Source of the DNA: an uncultured Leucobacter sp.
GTDB taxonomy: Bacteria; Actinomycetota; Actinomycetes; Actinomycetales; Microbacteriaceae
Direction of reading: 5' to 3'
DNA length: 64,000 nucleotides
NCBI GenBank assembly: GCA_937967375.1
Contig: CALCJF010000057.1
Span: 55,882-119,881 of the forward strand
Shown: piece by piece, positions 1 to 7,976 of the stretch
Numbering within the stretch: the first letter of the stretch is position 1
Layout: every line of letters begins with the position of its first letter
Translations under genes and position numbers: made by a program
Notes under the pieces: model-generated
Told to the model about the DNA's origin: nothing
Databases searched by the model: none
Seen by the model: the letters and a program-made list of their open reading frames with translations, nothing else

Positions 1-765
1 GCCGGTCGAGAAATCGCGCAGGACGGTCACGGCGGCGGCGGGATTTGCTTGCAGTACGGTCGCAGTGATGTGGTCGCGCTCGATGTCGATGTCGGCATCG
101 ATTTTGTGGGTCACCTGAAGCGTGAAGAGCGAGAACCCGACCGCGCGATCGAAAGTGCCGGCAGCGAGCCAGTCGACGCGAGTGCCGCCGGGCAGCAACC
201 ACCCCTCGGGAGTGCGCCAGAATCGCACGTGGTGTCGCTTCGCCGGGTTGCCGGCGACCTCTTGCTGGTAGGCGAAGTCTTGCATGCGCCCGAAGAGAAA
301 GAGCGGGCTTACCGGGGCCTCGTCATAGCTCCTGCGGGTGATGGTCGAGGTGATGATGCGCCACGAAGTGCGTAGCGTGACGCGGTCGGCGCGGGTCCAC
401 GAGGCACTCTGCATCGCCGCGTGTAGCGCGCCCTCGTCGCCGAGCAGGGCGAGGTTGATCGGGTCGCCGAGCAGGCCGTCGCTCGTGCGGGTGCGTCCGA
501 TGAAGTAGTCGGGCACGTAGATCGCGGTGAGCATGCGGTGAATGCGGGGGAGCGCCAGGTAGGCGAGCATGCCCCAAAACACCACGAACACGAGAATGCC
601 CCACCAGCCGAGCTGGAAGCTTTCGCGCAGCAAGAGCCAGGCGAGCCAAACCGCCGCAAGTCCCGCAAAGACGAAGAAGAACTGATCGAGCACCGCGAGC
701 AGCGAAATGCGCCGGGGCCGAGTCGCCGCACCCTCTGTCTCGCTTCGTCGCGCCTGTGTGCTCAC
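1..765 (-). CDS. LssY C-terminal domain membrane protein (partial)
   Basis: The first 255 codons are present and the gene runs off the left edge. The chosen start is GTG at 765-763, with AGGG a few bases upstream. Residues about 16-45 and 50-68 form two hydrophobic segments. A soluble part follows with the string QQEVAGNPAKRHHVRFW and then GTFDRAVGFS, VTHKIDADID and ERD. That pattern is typical of the LssY C-terminal domain, found in membrane proteins related to a Legionella secretion-associated protein; its biochemical role is not established. The gene is codirectional with purB but separated by 241 bases, so it probably has its own promoter. The family call is good; the function is unknown. 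Confidence 0.72.
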   Translation of the reverse strand, partial: MSTQARRSETEGAATRPRRISLLAVLDQFFFVFAGLAAVWLAWLLLRESFQLGWWGILVFVVFWGMLAYLALPRIHRMLTAIYVPDYFIGRTRTSDGLLGDPINLALLGDEGALHAAMQSASWTRADRVTLRTSWRIITSTITRRSYDEAPVSPLFLFGRMQDFAYQQEVAGNPAKRHHVRFWRTPEGWLLPGGTRVDWLAAGTFDRAVGFSLFTLQVTHKIDADIDIERDHITATVLQANPAAAVTVLRDFSTG

Positions 766-897
766 ACCCTCATGTTAGCGAGGCCACGCATCTGATGGGT
801 GAGGCTGGTGCCGACCGTTTGCGAGTCACAGAGTGCTTCTAAACCGTGTTTTAGTGGCATTATGTGACCCGCGAAGGTTGGGCGGGGATACTCCGCC

Positions 898-954
898 GAT
901 CGAGCTTGTCGAGTCACGGAGTCACGGAGTCACGGGCATCTCGACAGGCTCGAT
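898..954. repeat. REP-like inverted repeat with GAGTCACG triplication in the loop
   Basis: The arms ATCGAGCTTGTCGAG (899-913) and CTCGACAGGCTCGAT (940-954) pair at 14 of 15 positions. Three tandem GAGTCACG units fill 911-934. The element lies in the gap between purB and the LssY-domain gene. From memory, TCGACA-containing palindromes are common interspersed repeats in actinobacterial genomes. It could also serve as the purB transcription end, but no T tract follows. Confidence 0.5.
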
Positions 955-1006
955 GGCCGACTACTTGGGCTCGATGACCGATCACTTCGCCTATTGGCAA
1001 AACCCC

Positions 1007-2395
1007 TTAGCTCGCAGGCAGGTGCTCCAGCAGATTCGCCGCATCGCCGACGTAGGTTGCCGGGGTCAGGGCGAGCAGGCGCTGCTTTGCCTCGTCGCCG
1101 ATCTCGAGCGCCGAAACGAACTCGATCAGTTCGGCTTGGCCGATCCTCTTGCCTCGCGTCAACTCTTTGAGCGCTGCGTAGGGGTCTTTGATCGACGAAC
1201 GACCGGCGGTGACCTCGGCGCGGATCACAGTCTGAATCGCCTCGCCGAGCACCTCCCAGTTGCTGTCGAGGTCAGCCGCGAGCACCTCGGGTGCCGCGTC
1301 GATCTGGCCGAGGCCTCGCTTGATGTTGTCGAGCGCGAGCACCGAGTGGCCGATGCCGACGCCGATATTGCGCTGCGCCGACGAGTCGGTGAGGTCGCGC
1401 TGCCAGCGGCTCGTCACGAGGGTCTGCGCCAGCGAATCGAGAATCGCGTTCGAGAGCTCAAGGTTTGCTTCGGCGTTTTCGAAGCGGATCGGGTTGACCT
1501 TGTGCGGCATCGTCGACGAGCCGGTGGCGCCCGCAACGGGAATCTGACGGAAGTAGCCGATGGAGATGTAGCTCCAGATATCGGTGGCCAGGTTGTGCAG
1601 GATGCGGTTTGCGTGGGCGATGCGCGTGTAGAGCTCAGCCTGCCAGTCGTGCGACTCGATCTGCGTGGTGAGCGGATTCCAGTCGAGCCCGAGGCCCTCA
1701 ACGAACTCGCGTGAGACTGCCTGCCAGTCGACCAGCGGGTCGGCGGCGATGTGTGCGGCGAAGGTGCCGGTCGCGCCCGAGAACTTGCCCAGGTATTCGA
1801 TCTGGGTGATCTGCGCGAGCTGACGGTTCAGACGGTGCACGAAGACGGCGAGCTCCTTGCCGAGCGTCGTCGGGGTCGCCGGCTGCCCGTGCGTGCGGCT
1901 CATCATGGGCAGCCCGCGGTACTGCTCGGCCTGGCGGGCGATCTCGGCGATGACCGCTTCGAACTTTGGCTGCCAGACTTCGGCAACGGCCTGTTTCACG
2001 GTGATCGCGTACGAGAGGTTGTTGATGTCTTCGCTCGTGCAGGCGACGTGCGTGAGCTCGGCGATGCGATCGAGACCCTGACGCGACAGCTGCGCGCGCA
2101 CCAGGTACTCCACGGCCTTCACGTCGTGCTGCGTGGTGCGCTCGGTCTCTGCGAGCTCATCGATCTCGGCCTGGCCGAAGTTTGCTGCCCAAGCGCGCAA
2201 GGCCGTGACGTCAGCGTCGTCGAGCGGAGCCGAGCCCAGCAACGAGTGCGAGGTCAGGTAGACGAGCCACTCGACCTCGACGTGCACGCGGGCCTTGTTG
2301 AGCCCCGCCTCAGAGAGAAAGTCGCCGAGTCCCTCGACAGCGCTGCGGTACCGGCCGTCGAGCGGGCTGAGGGGCTGCGGGGGAAGCTGCGTCAT
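1007..2395 (-). CDS. purB: Adenylosuccinate lyase
   Basis: The product (462 aa) catalyses two steps of purine synthesis: SAICAR to AICAR plus fumarate, and adenylosuccinate to AMP plus fumarate. The fumarase/aspartase superfamily signature SSTMPHKVNP is present, along with SRTHGQPATPTT and the N-terminal LSPLDGRYRSA typical of bacterial PurB. The start at 2395 (MTQLPPQ) is preceded by GGAGAG. An in-frame upstream ATG at 2452 would add 19 unconserved-looking residues and was rejected. It is a cytoplasmic homotetramer in known members, with active sites built from several subunits. It stands apart from other purine genes here, and nothing in the sequence indicates its regulation. Confidence 0.96.
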   Translation of the reverse strand: MTQLPPQPLSPLDGRYRSAVEGLGDFLSEAGLNKARVHVEVEWLVYLTSHSLLGSAPLDDADVTALRAWAANFGQAEIDELAETERTTQHDVKAVEYLVRAQLSRQGLDRIAELTHVACTSEDINNLSYAITVKQAVAEVWQPKFEAVIAEIARQAEQYRGLPMMSRTHGQPATPTTLGKELAVFVHRLNRQLAQITQIEYLGKFSGATGTFAAHIAADPLVDWQAVSREFVEGLGLDWNPLTTQIESHDWQAELYTRIAHANRILHNLATDIWSYISIGYFRQIPVAGATGSSTMPHKVNPIRFENAEANLELSNAILDSLAQTLVTSRWQRDLTDSSAQRNIGVGIGHSVLALDNIKRGLGQIDAAPEVLAADLDSNWEVLGEAIQTVIRAEVTAGRSSIKDPYAALKELTRGKRIGQAELIEFVSALEIGDEAKQRLLALTPATYVGDAANLLEHLPAS

Positions 2396-2464
2396 GGTGA
2401 CTCTCCAGAGTGTTCGGGGCGAGGATCGGCCAGCCTCTATTCTCCCACGCACCGGGCGTGCGCC

Positions 2465-3346
2465 TCACTCGTAGCTCTCTCGCACGACATCGAGGTGCAT
2501 CCACGAGGTCACGTTGCTGACCGTATCAAGTGCGCGCAGGTCATCGAGTGTGCGATGCAGGGCCTGGAGTGTGGCGCCTGAGAGGGTGAGCACGACATCG
2601 AACGTGCCGATCGCGATGGCGCCGAACTCGACCGCTTGCATGGCAGAGAGCGCCTCGACCAACCCGTCGCTTTCGCCGCTCAGGCGCAGGCTGGCGCCCA
2701 TCTGCATTCTTCGCGCGGTGCTCGACTCCTTGACCTCGCACGCGATGCGCAGCATTCCACTCTCCATGAGCTTGCCGAGTCGAGCCCGCACCGCTCCGAT
2801 CGACAACCCGACTGCCTGTCCGAGTTCGCGATAGGGCATCCTGCCGTCTTCGCCGAGCACCTCGATGATGCGCGTGTCTAGCTGATCGGGCTGGTGCAGT
2901 TCTGACTCGGCAATATCGCTGTCGGTTTCGAAGCGGCTCTTGAAGATGTGCACGAGCTGCGAGCTCGTGGTCTCTCGCACCCCCGGTGTCTTGCGAATCT
3001 TCGCGAGAGTCTGCTCGAGGTGGGCGCGATCCTTCGCCCCGACCTCAACAACGATGTCGCAGCTGCCGGCAACCGCAGTAATGAACGTGGTTTCTCGAAA
3101 GCTGCGAAGCTGAGCGAGCACCGGCGCGCTTGGGCCATCGACCCAGATCAGCACGTCGCAGAACAGGTGGATGCCGAGCAGCGCTGGGTGCACGTTGGCA
3201 ACAATGCGAATGGTGCCGCTCTCGAGGAGTGCGTGCATGCGATCCTGCACACGGCGCCGCGGCAGTTGCAATTGCTTGGCAAGCTCTGTTACCGGCAGCC
3301 TGCCGTTGTCGCGAAGTGCATCAATGAGTGCGCCGTCGAACTCCAT
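2465..3346 (-). CDS. Tandem-module Lrp/AsnC transcriptional regulator
   Basis: A 293 aa protein made of two complete Lrp/AsnC units. An N-terminal winged helix (about 1-50) precedes a RAM-type effector domain (about 55-140). A second helix-turn-helix (starting DQLDTRIIEVL) precedes a second effector domain ending near residue 290. Typical Lrp proteins have one module of 140-160 residues, so this is a head-to-tail duplication. The start at 3346 (MEFDGALI) has GAGAA upstream; an in-frame start at 3403 is possible but lies inside the promoter. It is transcribed away from the amino acid type ABC cluster at 3587, so it probably controls that cluster and itself. The ligand is likely an amino acid or the imported substrate (inference). 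Confidence 0.85.
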   Translation of the reverse strand: MEFDGALIDALRDNGRLPVTELAKQLQLPRRRVQDRMHALLESGTIRIVANVHPALLGIHLFCDVLIWVDGPSAPVLAQLRSFRETTFITAVAGSCDIVVEVGAKDRAHLEQTLAKIRKTPGVRETTSSQLVHIFKSRFETDSDIAESELHQPDQLDTRIIEVLGEDGRMPYRELGQAVGLSIGAVRARLGKLMESGMLRIACEVKESSTARRMQMGASLRLSGESDGLVEALSAMQAVEFGAIAIGTFDVVLTLSGATLQALHRTLDDLRALDTVSNVTSWMHLDVVRESYE

Positions 3347-3365
3347 TGTTTCTCGTTTCGTCACC

Positions 3366-3383
3366 GATTCGTTATACAGAATC
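3366..3383 (-). promoter_or_regulatory. Probable promoter and autoregulatory site of the Lrp gene
   Basis: On the minus strand TATAAC (3376-3371) is a good -10 about 25 bases before the chosen start. It is embedded in an imperfect inverted repeat with perfect GATTC/GAATC arms (3366-3370 and 3379-3383). An operator over the -10 of an Lrp-type gene suggests autoregulation. Confidence 0.4.
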
Positions 3384-3586
3384 TTCTGCTGCTGTGTGCG
3401 CAAATTTATGGCATATCCTGCACATCAATGTACCAAGCAAGGAAAACCTGGGCAATAATGCAAAATTTGACCGAAACTGAAGACATGAACAATAAATCTG
3501 CCCTCGACGCCTGACATTTTCGGAACTACTGTGAATCCCGTCACATCGACTCGTTGATGCGTGATCACCACCCAAAGGAGGGGCCA
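3384..3586. promoter_or_regulatory. AT-rich divergent intergenic region between Lrp and ABC genes
   Basis: This stretch is clearly richer in A and T than its surroundings, with GCAAATTTATG near 3399, a poly-A/T run around 3461-3468 and TTGACC at 3467-3472 as a possible -35 for the rightward operon. Lrp-family proteins favour AT-rich, bendable DNA. I cannot assign a convincing -10 for the rightward promoter. Confidence 0.35.
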
Positions 3587-4366
3587 GTGAACACTCAGGC
3601 CACCGAAGCACCGCTGCTCGATGCACGAGGCTTGCACAAAAGTTACGGCGATAAAGCCGTGCTGCGAGGCGTCGATCTGTCGATCAGGCCCGGCCAGGTC
3701 AAAGCCATGCTGGGTCCGAGCGGCTCGGGCAAATCGACGACGCTGCGTCTGATCAATCTGCTCGAGCGGGTCGACCAGGGCACCATCGAGATCGACGGAA
3801 AACAGCTCGGTTTCGTCGGAAAACCGGGCGCCGAGCGACCGGCACCCGAACGTGTGCTTGCCAAGCAGCGCCAGGTGGTCGGCATGGTGTTTCAGCAGTT
3901 CAACCTCTTTCCGCACCTGAACGCCACGCGAAACGTGATGTCAGGTCTCACAACCGTGCATCGGGTGCACCGCAAAGACGCCGAGGAGCGCGCGGTCATG
4001 ATGCTCGAGCGAGTAGGTATGGGCGCGCACACGCATAAGTACCCCTCTGAGCTCTCAGGCGGGCAGCAACAGCGCGTCGCGATCGCTCGCGCCCTGGTGA
4101 TGGAGCCGAAGCTGATGCTCTTCGATGAGCCGACGAGTGCACTCGACCCCGAGCTCGTCGGTGAGGTGCTTCGCGTCATGGAGAGCCTTGCGAGCGAGGG
4201 AATGACGATGCTCGTCGTCACCCACGAGACCCGCTTCGCTCGGCGGGTTGCCGACGAGGTCGTGCTATTCGACGAGGGGGTCATCATCGAGCAGCAAGAG
4301 CCCGAGTGCTTCTTCGAGAACCCGCAGCACGAGCGCACCAAGGAGTTTCTACGTCATGTCCACTGA
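3587..4366 (+). CDS. Polar amino acid type ABC transporter ATP-binding protein
   Basis: A 259 aa ATPase of the GlnQ/HisP class. Walker A GPSGSGKST lies at about 43-51, the signature motif is LSGGQQQR, and Walker B runs into FDEPTSALDP, followed by the H-loop in VVTHE. The GTG start at 3587 sits six bases... after the end of a strong AAAGGAGGGG site; an in-frame ATG at 3554 lies upstream of that site and was rejected. It energises the importer whose binding protein (5605) and permease (6511) follow. A non-transport gene is inserted between them, so transporter and enzymes are transcribed together. The substrate cannot be read from the ATPase. Confidence 0.92.
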   Translation: MNTQATEAPLLDARGLHKSYGDKAVLRGVDLSIRPGQVKAMLGPSGSGKSTTLRLINLLERVDQGTIEIDGKQLGFVGKPGAERPAPERVLAKQRQVVGMVFQQFNLFPHLNATRNVMSGLTTVHRVHRKDAEERAVMMLERVGMGAHTHKYPSELSGGQQQRVAIARALVMEPKLMLFDEPTSALDPELVGEVLRVMESLASEGMTMLVVTHETRFARRVADEVVLFDEGVIIEQQEPECFFENPQHERTKEFLRHVH

Positions 4367-5549
4367 ATCCGGTATCGATAACCTGCCAGCGGTTGCGGCT
4401 CCTGCCGCGACGAACGGTGTGCTTGAGTACGTCACCTGCCGCACCGAGCATCTCGCGGCTGCGGGCGACGCAAGCGCGAATCGAGGCATCGCCGGTACCG
4501 AGGTGTTCATGGCAGACCTGAAGGCGAGAACGTTGCCGCTCGCCGAATCGGAGGCCGAGTATGCAGAACTCGTTGCCACGCTGCGAAACGCGGGAGTGCG
4601 TCGCGTGCACTGCTCGTACTGGGCGGCCCCCACGCCGTTTGTTGCGGGCGTGCAGTTCGGCGAACTGGTGGAGCGTTTCGAGGGCATCGAGCAGGTGCGG
4701 GAGTACTTCGGCGATCTCACTGGCGCGCACATGTTCAACCGCTGGTGCGATGAGTATGCGCTCGCCCGCGACATCGGCGCGAATGCGTACGTCTTCCACC
4801 TGATCGATTACATGCCGGTAGACGGGGCGTGGGAGTTCACGGTCGATCGCGAGGTCGTGCTCGATGCGATGATCGTGCTCACGCAGCAGTTTCTGCGGGC
4901 GCTCGAGCAGCGCGGCCTGCTCGATGAGCACTCGCCCGTCATCGAGCTCGAGAACGCTGGCTGGGGGCTCGAGTTCGGCGCGCAGACGGCCGACGACTTC
5001 GTGCGCGTCTTCGAAGAGGTATATGACCGCACCAACCGTCTTCGGCTTGGCTGGGATCTGAACCACCTCATGCACGCCGTCGGCCTTGCCGAGGGCAGGG
5101 GAGCTTTTCTGCTTCCCGACGCGGAGCTCACGCCCGCGATGCGCGAGCTCGAAACGGAGGCGGAGGGCGACATCGCGTCGCTCGCAGCGAGATGGATCGA
5201 ACAGAACGTGCTCGATCCTCGCCTCATCGAGAAAGTCTCGGCGATACATCTCTCAGACTGCCCCGCGAAAGAGGTCGAGTACTTCAGCAACGGAAAACTC
5301 GATGCCGCATACCTGATCGACGGCAGCTGGGAAGAGCAACAAGACGAGGGCCTGCGCATCGTGCTCGAGCACTACGACAACCACGCCTGCCTCGGCGACG
5401 GTGTGCTCGACCCTGCGACGGTTCGTCGCCTCATCGACGCCCTCGCAGCGCACCACTCGCTCTCGGTGCTGCACGAGCTCAAAAACGCCGAAGATGTCTG
5501 GGCCGAGCTCGATCGCCAGCGCGCTCGACTCTGGGGCCCGCGCCGCTGA
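4356..5549 (+). CDS. Xylose-isomerase-like TIM barrel protein
   Basis: A 397 aa protein starting at ATG 4356, 11 bases inside the ATPase gene and preceded by AAGGAG at 4340-4345. It has the features of the AP endonuclease 2/sugar phosphate isomerase-epimerase superfamily: VIELENAGWG, LGWDLNHLMHA, IHLSDC and HELKN supply the Glu, Asp, His and Glu residues that bind the metal in this fold. Members include IolE dehydratase, hydroxypyruvate isomerase and tagatose epimerases. It is longer than the usual 260-300 residues, with extra sequence before the HLSDC strand. Its position between transporter genes suggests it acts on the imported compound or its first product. The exact reaction is unknown. 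Confidence 0.8.
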   Translation: MSTESGIDNLPAVAAPAATNGVLEYVTCRTEHLAAAGDASANRGIAGTEVFMADLKARTLPLAESEAEYAELVATLRNAGVRRVHCSYWAAPTPFVAGVQFGELVERFEGIEQVREYFGDLTGAHMFNRWCDEYALARDIGANAYVFHLIDYMPVDGAWEFTVDREVVLDAMIVLTQQFLRALEQRGLLDEHSPVIELENAGWGLEFGAQTADDFVRVFEEVYDRTNRLRLGWDLNHLMHAVGLAEGRGAFLLPDAELTPAMRELETEAEGDIASLAARWIEQNVLDPRLIEKVSAIHLSDCPAKEVEYFSNGKLDAAYLIDGSWEEQQDEGLRIVLEHYDNHACLGDGVLDPATVRRLIDALAAHHSLSVLHELKNAEDVWAELDRQRARLWGPRR

Positions 5550-5604
5550 CACGCAGATTTTCATCCACTCACCTACACATTTGAAGCAATCGAAGGAGAT
5601 TACT

Positions 5605-6450
5605 ATGCGGAATCACGCGAAAGCACTACTGTCGATCGGCGCGCTCGCAAGCATCGCGCTGTCACTTACCGCCTGCAGCTCGGGCGATGCTGCCGGCAGC
5701 GAGGGCGACTCGGGCGAGGGCGCGGTGCTCAAGCACTGCGTGGCCCTCAGCTACGAGCCACTCGAGTACTACGAGAACGGCACCAGCGGCAAAGTCATCG
5801 GCTGGGACGTTGAGGGCGCCGAGCAGGTGGGCGAGGTGCTCGGCATGAAGACCGAAACCACAGTCATGGATTTCGACGGGCTCATTCCTGCGTTGCAGTC
5901 GGGCAAGTGCGACCTGGCATGGTCGGGCATGTACGTGAACGAGGAGCGTGCGCAGGTCGCCGACCCCGTGGCCGTGCTGCAGACCGGTACGCAGGTTGTG
6001 CTGCGGAGCGACGTTGCCAAGGGAGTGAAGGAGCCGCTCGATCTGTGCGGGCTGAAGATTGCGGCACAGACCGGCACCGAAGACGAGGCGCATGTGCAAG
6101 AGGTCAGCACTGAGTGTGTTGCCGCGGGCAAGCCTGCGATCGAGGTGACCGGCTACCCGGGCTCGGTCGACGCGATTCCCGCGATTCGCAGCGGCAAGAT
6201 CGACGGCCTCGTCGACACGACCGTGCTCGCCGCGATGCTCGGCAAAAAGAACGACGACCTCATTCCGATTCCCGACCTGTTTCCTGCCGAGTACTGGTTC
6301 GGTGCGTACACGAACAAGGGCAGCGAGCTCTCACCCAAGGTCGAAGACGCGATTCACCAGCTGATCGAGAATGGCAAGCTCGCAGAACTCGCTGAGAAGT
6401 ACGGGCTGAACCCCGACGATGTCGCCAAGGTCGACACCAAGGCGCTCTAG
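5605..6450 (+). CDS. Amino acid type ABC transporter substrate-binding lipoprotein
   Basis: A 281 aa lipoprotein. A signal peptide with basic MRNHAK and a hydrophobic core ends in the lipobox LTAC, giving a lipid-anchored Cys near residue 23. The mature part follows the SBP_bac_3 (glutamine-binding protein-like) plan: LSYEPLEYYE, GWDVEGAEQVGEVLG, MDFDGLIPALQSGKCD and an interdomain DLCGLKIAAQTGT. The usual arginine-containing ligand motif region reads YVNEERAQVADP. The start ATG at 5605 follows AAGGAG. The mature domain has several cysteines that could form disulfides outside the cell. It captures the substrate and delivers it to the permease at 6511. Confidence 0.9.
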   Translation: MRNHAKALLSIGALASIALSLTACSSGDAAGSEGDSGEGAVLKHCVALSYEPLEYYENGTSGKVIGWDVEGAEQVGEVLGMKTETTVMDFDGLIPALQSGKCDLAWSGMYVNEERAQVADPVAVLQTGTQVVLRSDVAKGVKEPLDLCGLKIAAQTGTEDEAHVQEVSTECVAAGKPAIEVTGYPGSVDAIPAIRSGKIDGLVDTTVLAAMLGKKNDDLIPIPDLFPAEYWFGAYTNKGSELSPKVEDAIHQLIENGKLAELAEKYGLNPDDVAKVDTKAL

Positions 6451-6456
6451 TGGCCG

Positions 6457-6482
6457 GTGCCCCGCCCGCGCGGGCGGGGCAC
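6457..6482. terminator. Perfect 26-bp GC palindrome between binding protein and permease
   Basis: The arms GTGCCCCGCCCGC and GCGGGCGGGGCAC are exact complements with no loop. The palindrome is followed by only TTT. It lies six bases after the binding protein stop and 28 bases before the permease start. It is best read as a leaky terminator or RNA-stabilising stem that lets the binding protein be made in excess over the permease. Confidence 0.6.
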
Positions 6483-6510
6483 TTTACGCACCTTACGAAC
6501 TGAGGTTGAA

Positions 6511-7209
6511 ATGATCTTCGATCCGTCAATTTTCTGGGAGCAGATGATCTCCCCTGTGTATCTGCAGGGATCGGTGCTCGCAGTGCTCGTCGCACTCGGC
6601 AGCCTCGTGCTCGCGATCGCGATCGGTCTTGCCATGGCGCTCATGAAGCGGTCAAAGAGCAAGACCGCCAACGCGGCAGCGAACACCTACCTCTGGTTCT
6701 TCAGGGCGCTCCCATCGATGCTGTTGCTCGTGATCTGTTGGAACGCGCTGCCGCAGCTCTTCCCGCTGTTCCGGGGAGAATGGTACACCCCGTTCGTCGC
6801 CGCGATTCTTGCTCTCGGCATCAGCGAGGCGGCGTATGTCGCCGAGATGCTGCGCTCTGCGCTGATGGCGGTCGATGAAGGGCAGCGCCTCGCGGCCCGC
6901 GCGCTCGGCATGACGCCGTTTCAGGCCTTCATCAAGGTAGTTGTGCCTCAGGCGACGCGCATCGCCATTCCGTCGCTGGGCAACGAGCTCGTAGCGCTCG
7001 TCAAGTTGACCGCGATCGCCAGCGTGATTTCGCTGCAAGAGCTGATGCGCGTTGCGACGATCGGCGTGCAGGCGACGTTTCGCTACGCCGAGTACTACGC
7101 GGTCGCGATCATCTACTACCTGATCATCGTTTCGCTCATCATGCTGCTGCAGAGCCTGCTTGAAAAGCGATTCCAGTGGACCTCGAAGAAAGGCCAGGCC
7201 GCGAAGTGA
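6511..7209 (+). CDS. Amino acid type ABC transporter permease
   Basis: A 232 aa integral membrane protein of the HisM/GlnP class with about five hydrophobic segments. The EAA loop that contacts the ATPase is recognisable in EGQRLAARALGMTPFQAF. The N-terminal region SVLAVLVALGSLVLAIAIG and the FRALPSMLLLV string are typical. Start ATG 6511 is preceded by a weak GAGG. Only one permease is encoded, so a homodimer is expected. The stop codon overlaps the GTG start of the next gene. Confidence 0.9.
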   Translation: MIFDPSIFWEQMISPVYLQGSVLAVLVALGSLVLAIAIGLAMALMKRSKSKTANAAANTYLWFFRALPSMLLLVICWNALPQLFPLFRGEWYTPFVAAILALGISEAAYVAEMLRSALMAVDEGQRLAARALGMTPFQAFIKVVVPQATRIAIPSLGNELVALVKLTAIASVISLQELMRVATIGVQATFRYAEYYAVAIIYYLIIVSLIMLLQSLLEKRFQWTSKKGQAAK

Positions 7210-7976
7210 ATGACCTCACCCTGGGCGAGACCGCCCGCTCGAAGTGGCTGGGGCTGTTCGCCCAGCCGAAGCCCGTGCTGGCCATGTTGCACCTCGGCGG
7301 AGACGACGCGGCGGGCAAGCTCGAGCGCGCGCAGACCGAGGCTTCGACGCTGATCGACGGAGGCGTCGACGCGGTGATCGTCGAGAACTACTTCGGCGAC
7401 AAAGACGATGTGCGGCGCGCACTCGAGGCTCTCTCGAATCGCACCGGATCGGCGGTGCTCGGCCTGAACGTGCTGCACGATCACGAGCTCGCGTTCGAGC
7501 TCGCGGCCGAGTTTCCGGTCGGCTTCGTGCAGATCGATTCGGTCGCCGGTCATCTGGAACCTGCGGCAGATGCCGAATATGCGGCGCGGCTGGCCGAGCT
7601 TCGAGCGGCTAGTGCTGCGCTCGTGTTCGGTGGGGTTCGGTTCAAGTATCAGCCGGTGAACTCGGGCCGCTCCGAGGCCGAGGACCTCGCGCTCGGCGCT
7701 GCCCGCAGCGACGCGATCGTCGTGACCGGCGAGGGCACCGGCATGGTGACCGACCTCGAGAAGATCGAACGCTTTCGTCGCACCCTGCCCGCAGAGTTTC
7801 CCCTCGTCGTGGGCGCGGGTGTCACGGCAGAGAATGTCGATGCACAGCTGCGCGACGCCGACGGCGTGATCGTGGGCAGCTACCTCAAGCACGACTACCG
7901 CGACACCGGCATCGTCGACGCCGAGCACGTCGCCGAGTTCATGCGAGCGGTGGGCGACGTGAGGAAGTCGCTGTGA
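7206..7976 (+). CDS. BtpA/SgcQ family TIM barrel protein
   Basis: A 256 aa protein with the hallmarks of the BtpA/SgcQ family: VLAMLHLGG near the N-terminus, GGVDAVIVENYFGD, VLGLNVLHDHE, FVQIDS, VNSGRSEAEDLA, VVTGEGTG and a phosphate-binding-like end VVGAGVTAENV, DGVIVGSYLK. The name comes from a factor needed for photosystem I assembly in cyanobacteria, but heterotroph members sit in sugar operons and are probably aldolase- or isomerase-like enzymes (inference). The GTG start at 7206 overlaps the permease stop. It is the third gene after the transporter and is tightly coupled to both neighbours. Confidence 0.85.
   Translation: MNDLTLGETARSKWLGLFAQPKPVLAMLHLGGDDAAGKLERAQTEASTLIDGGVDAVIVENYFGDKDDVRRALEALSNRTGSAVLGLNVLHDHELAFELAAEFPVGFVQIDSVAGHLEPAADAEYAARLAELRAASAALVFGGVRFKYQPVNSGRSEAEDLALGAARSDAIVVTGEGTGMVTDLEKIERFRRTLPAEFPLVVGAGVTAENVDAQLRDADGVIVGSYLKHDYRDTGIVDAEHVAEFMRAVGDVRKSL

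Noticed and set aside
3371..3379. GTTATACAG near the Lrp gene as a fifth GntR operator
   Set aside because: Only the centre matches; the outer bases do not keep ACTGT/ACAGT symmetry and the core is explained by a -10 box.
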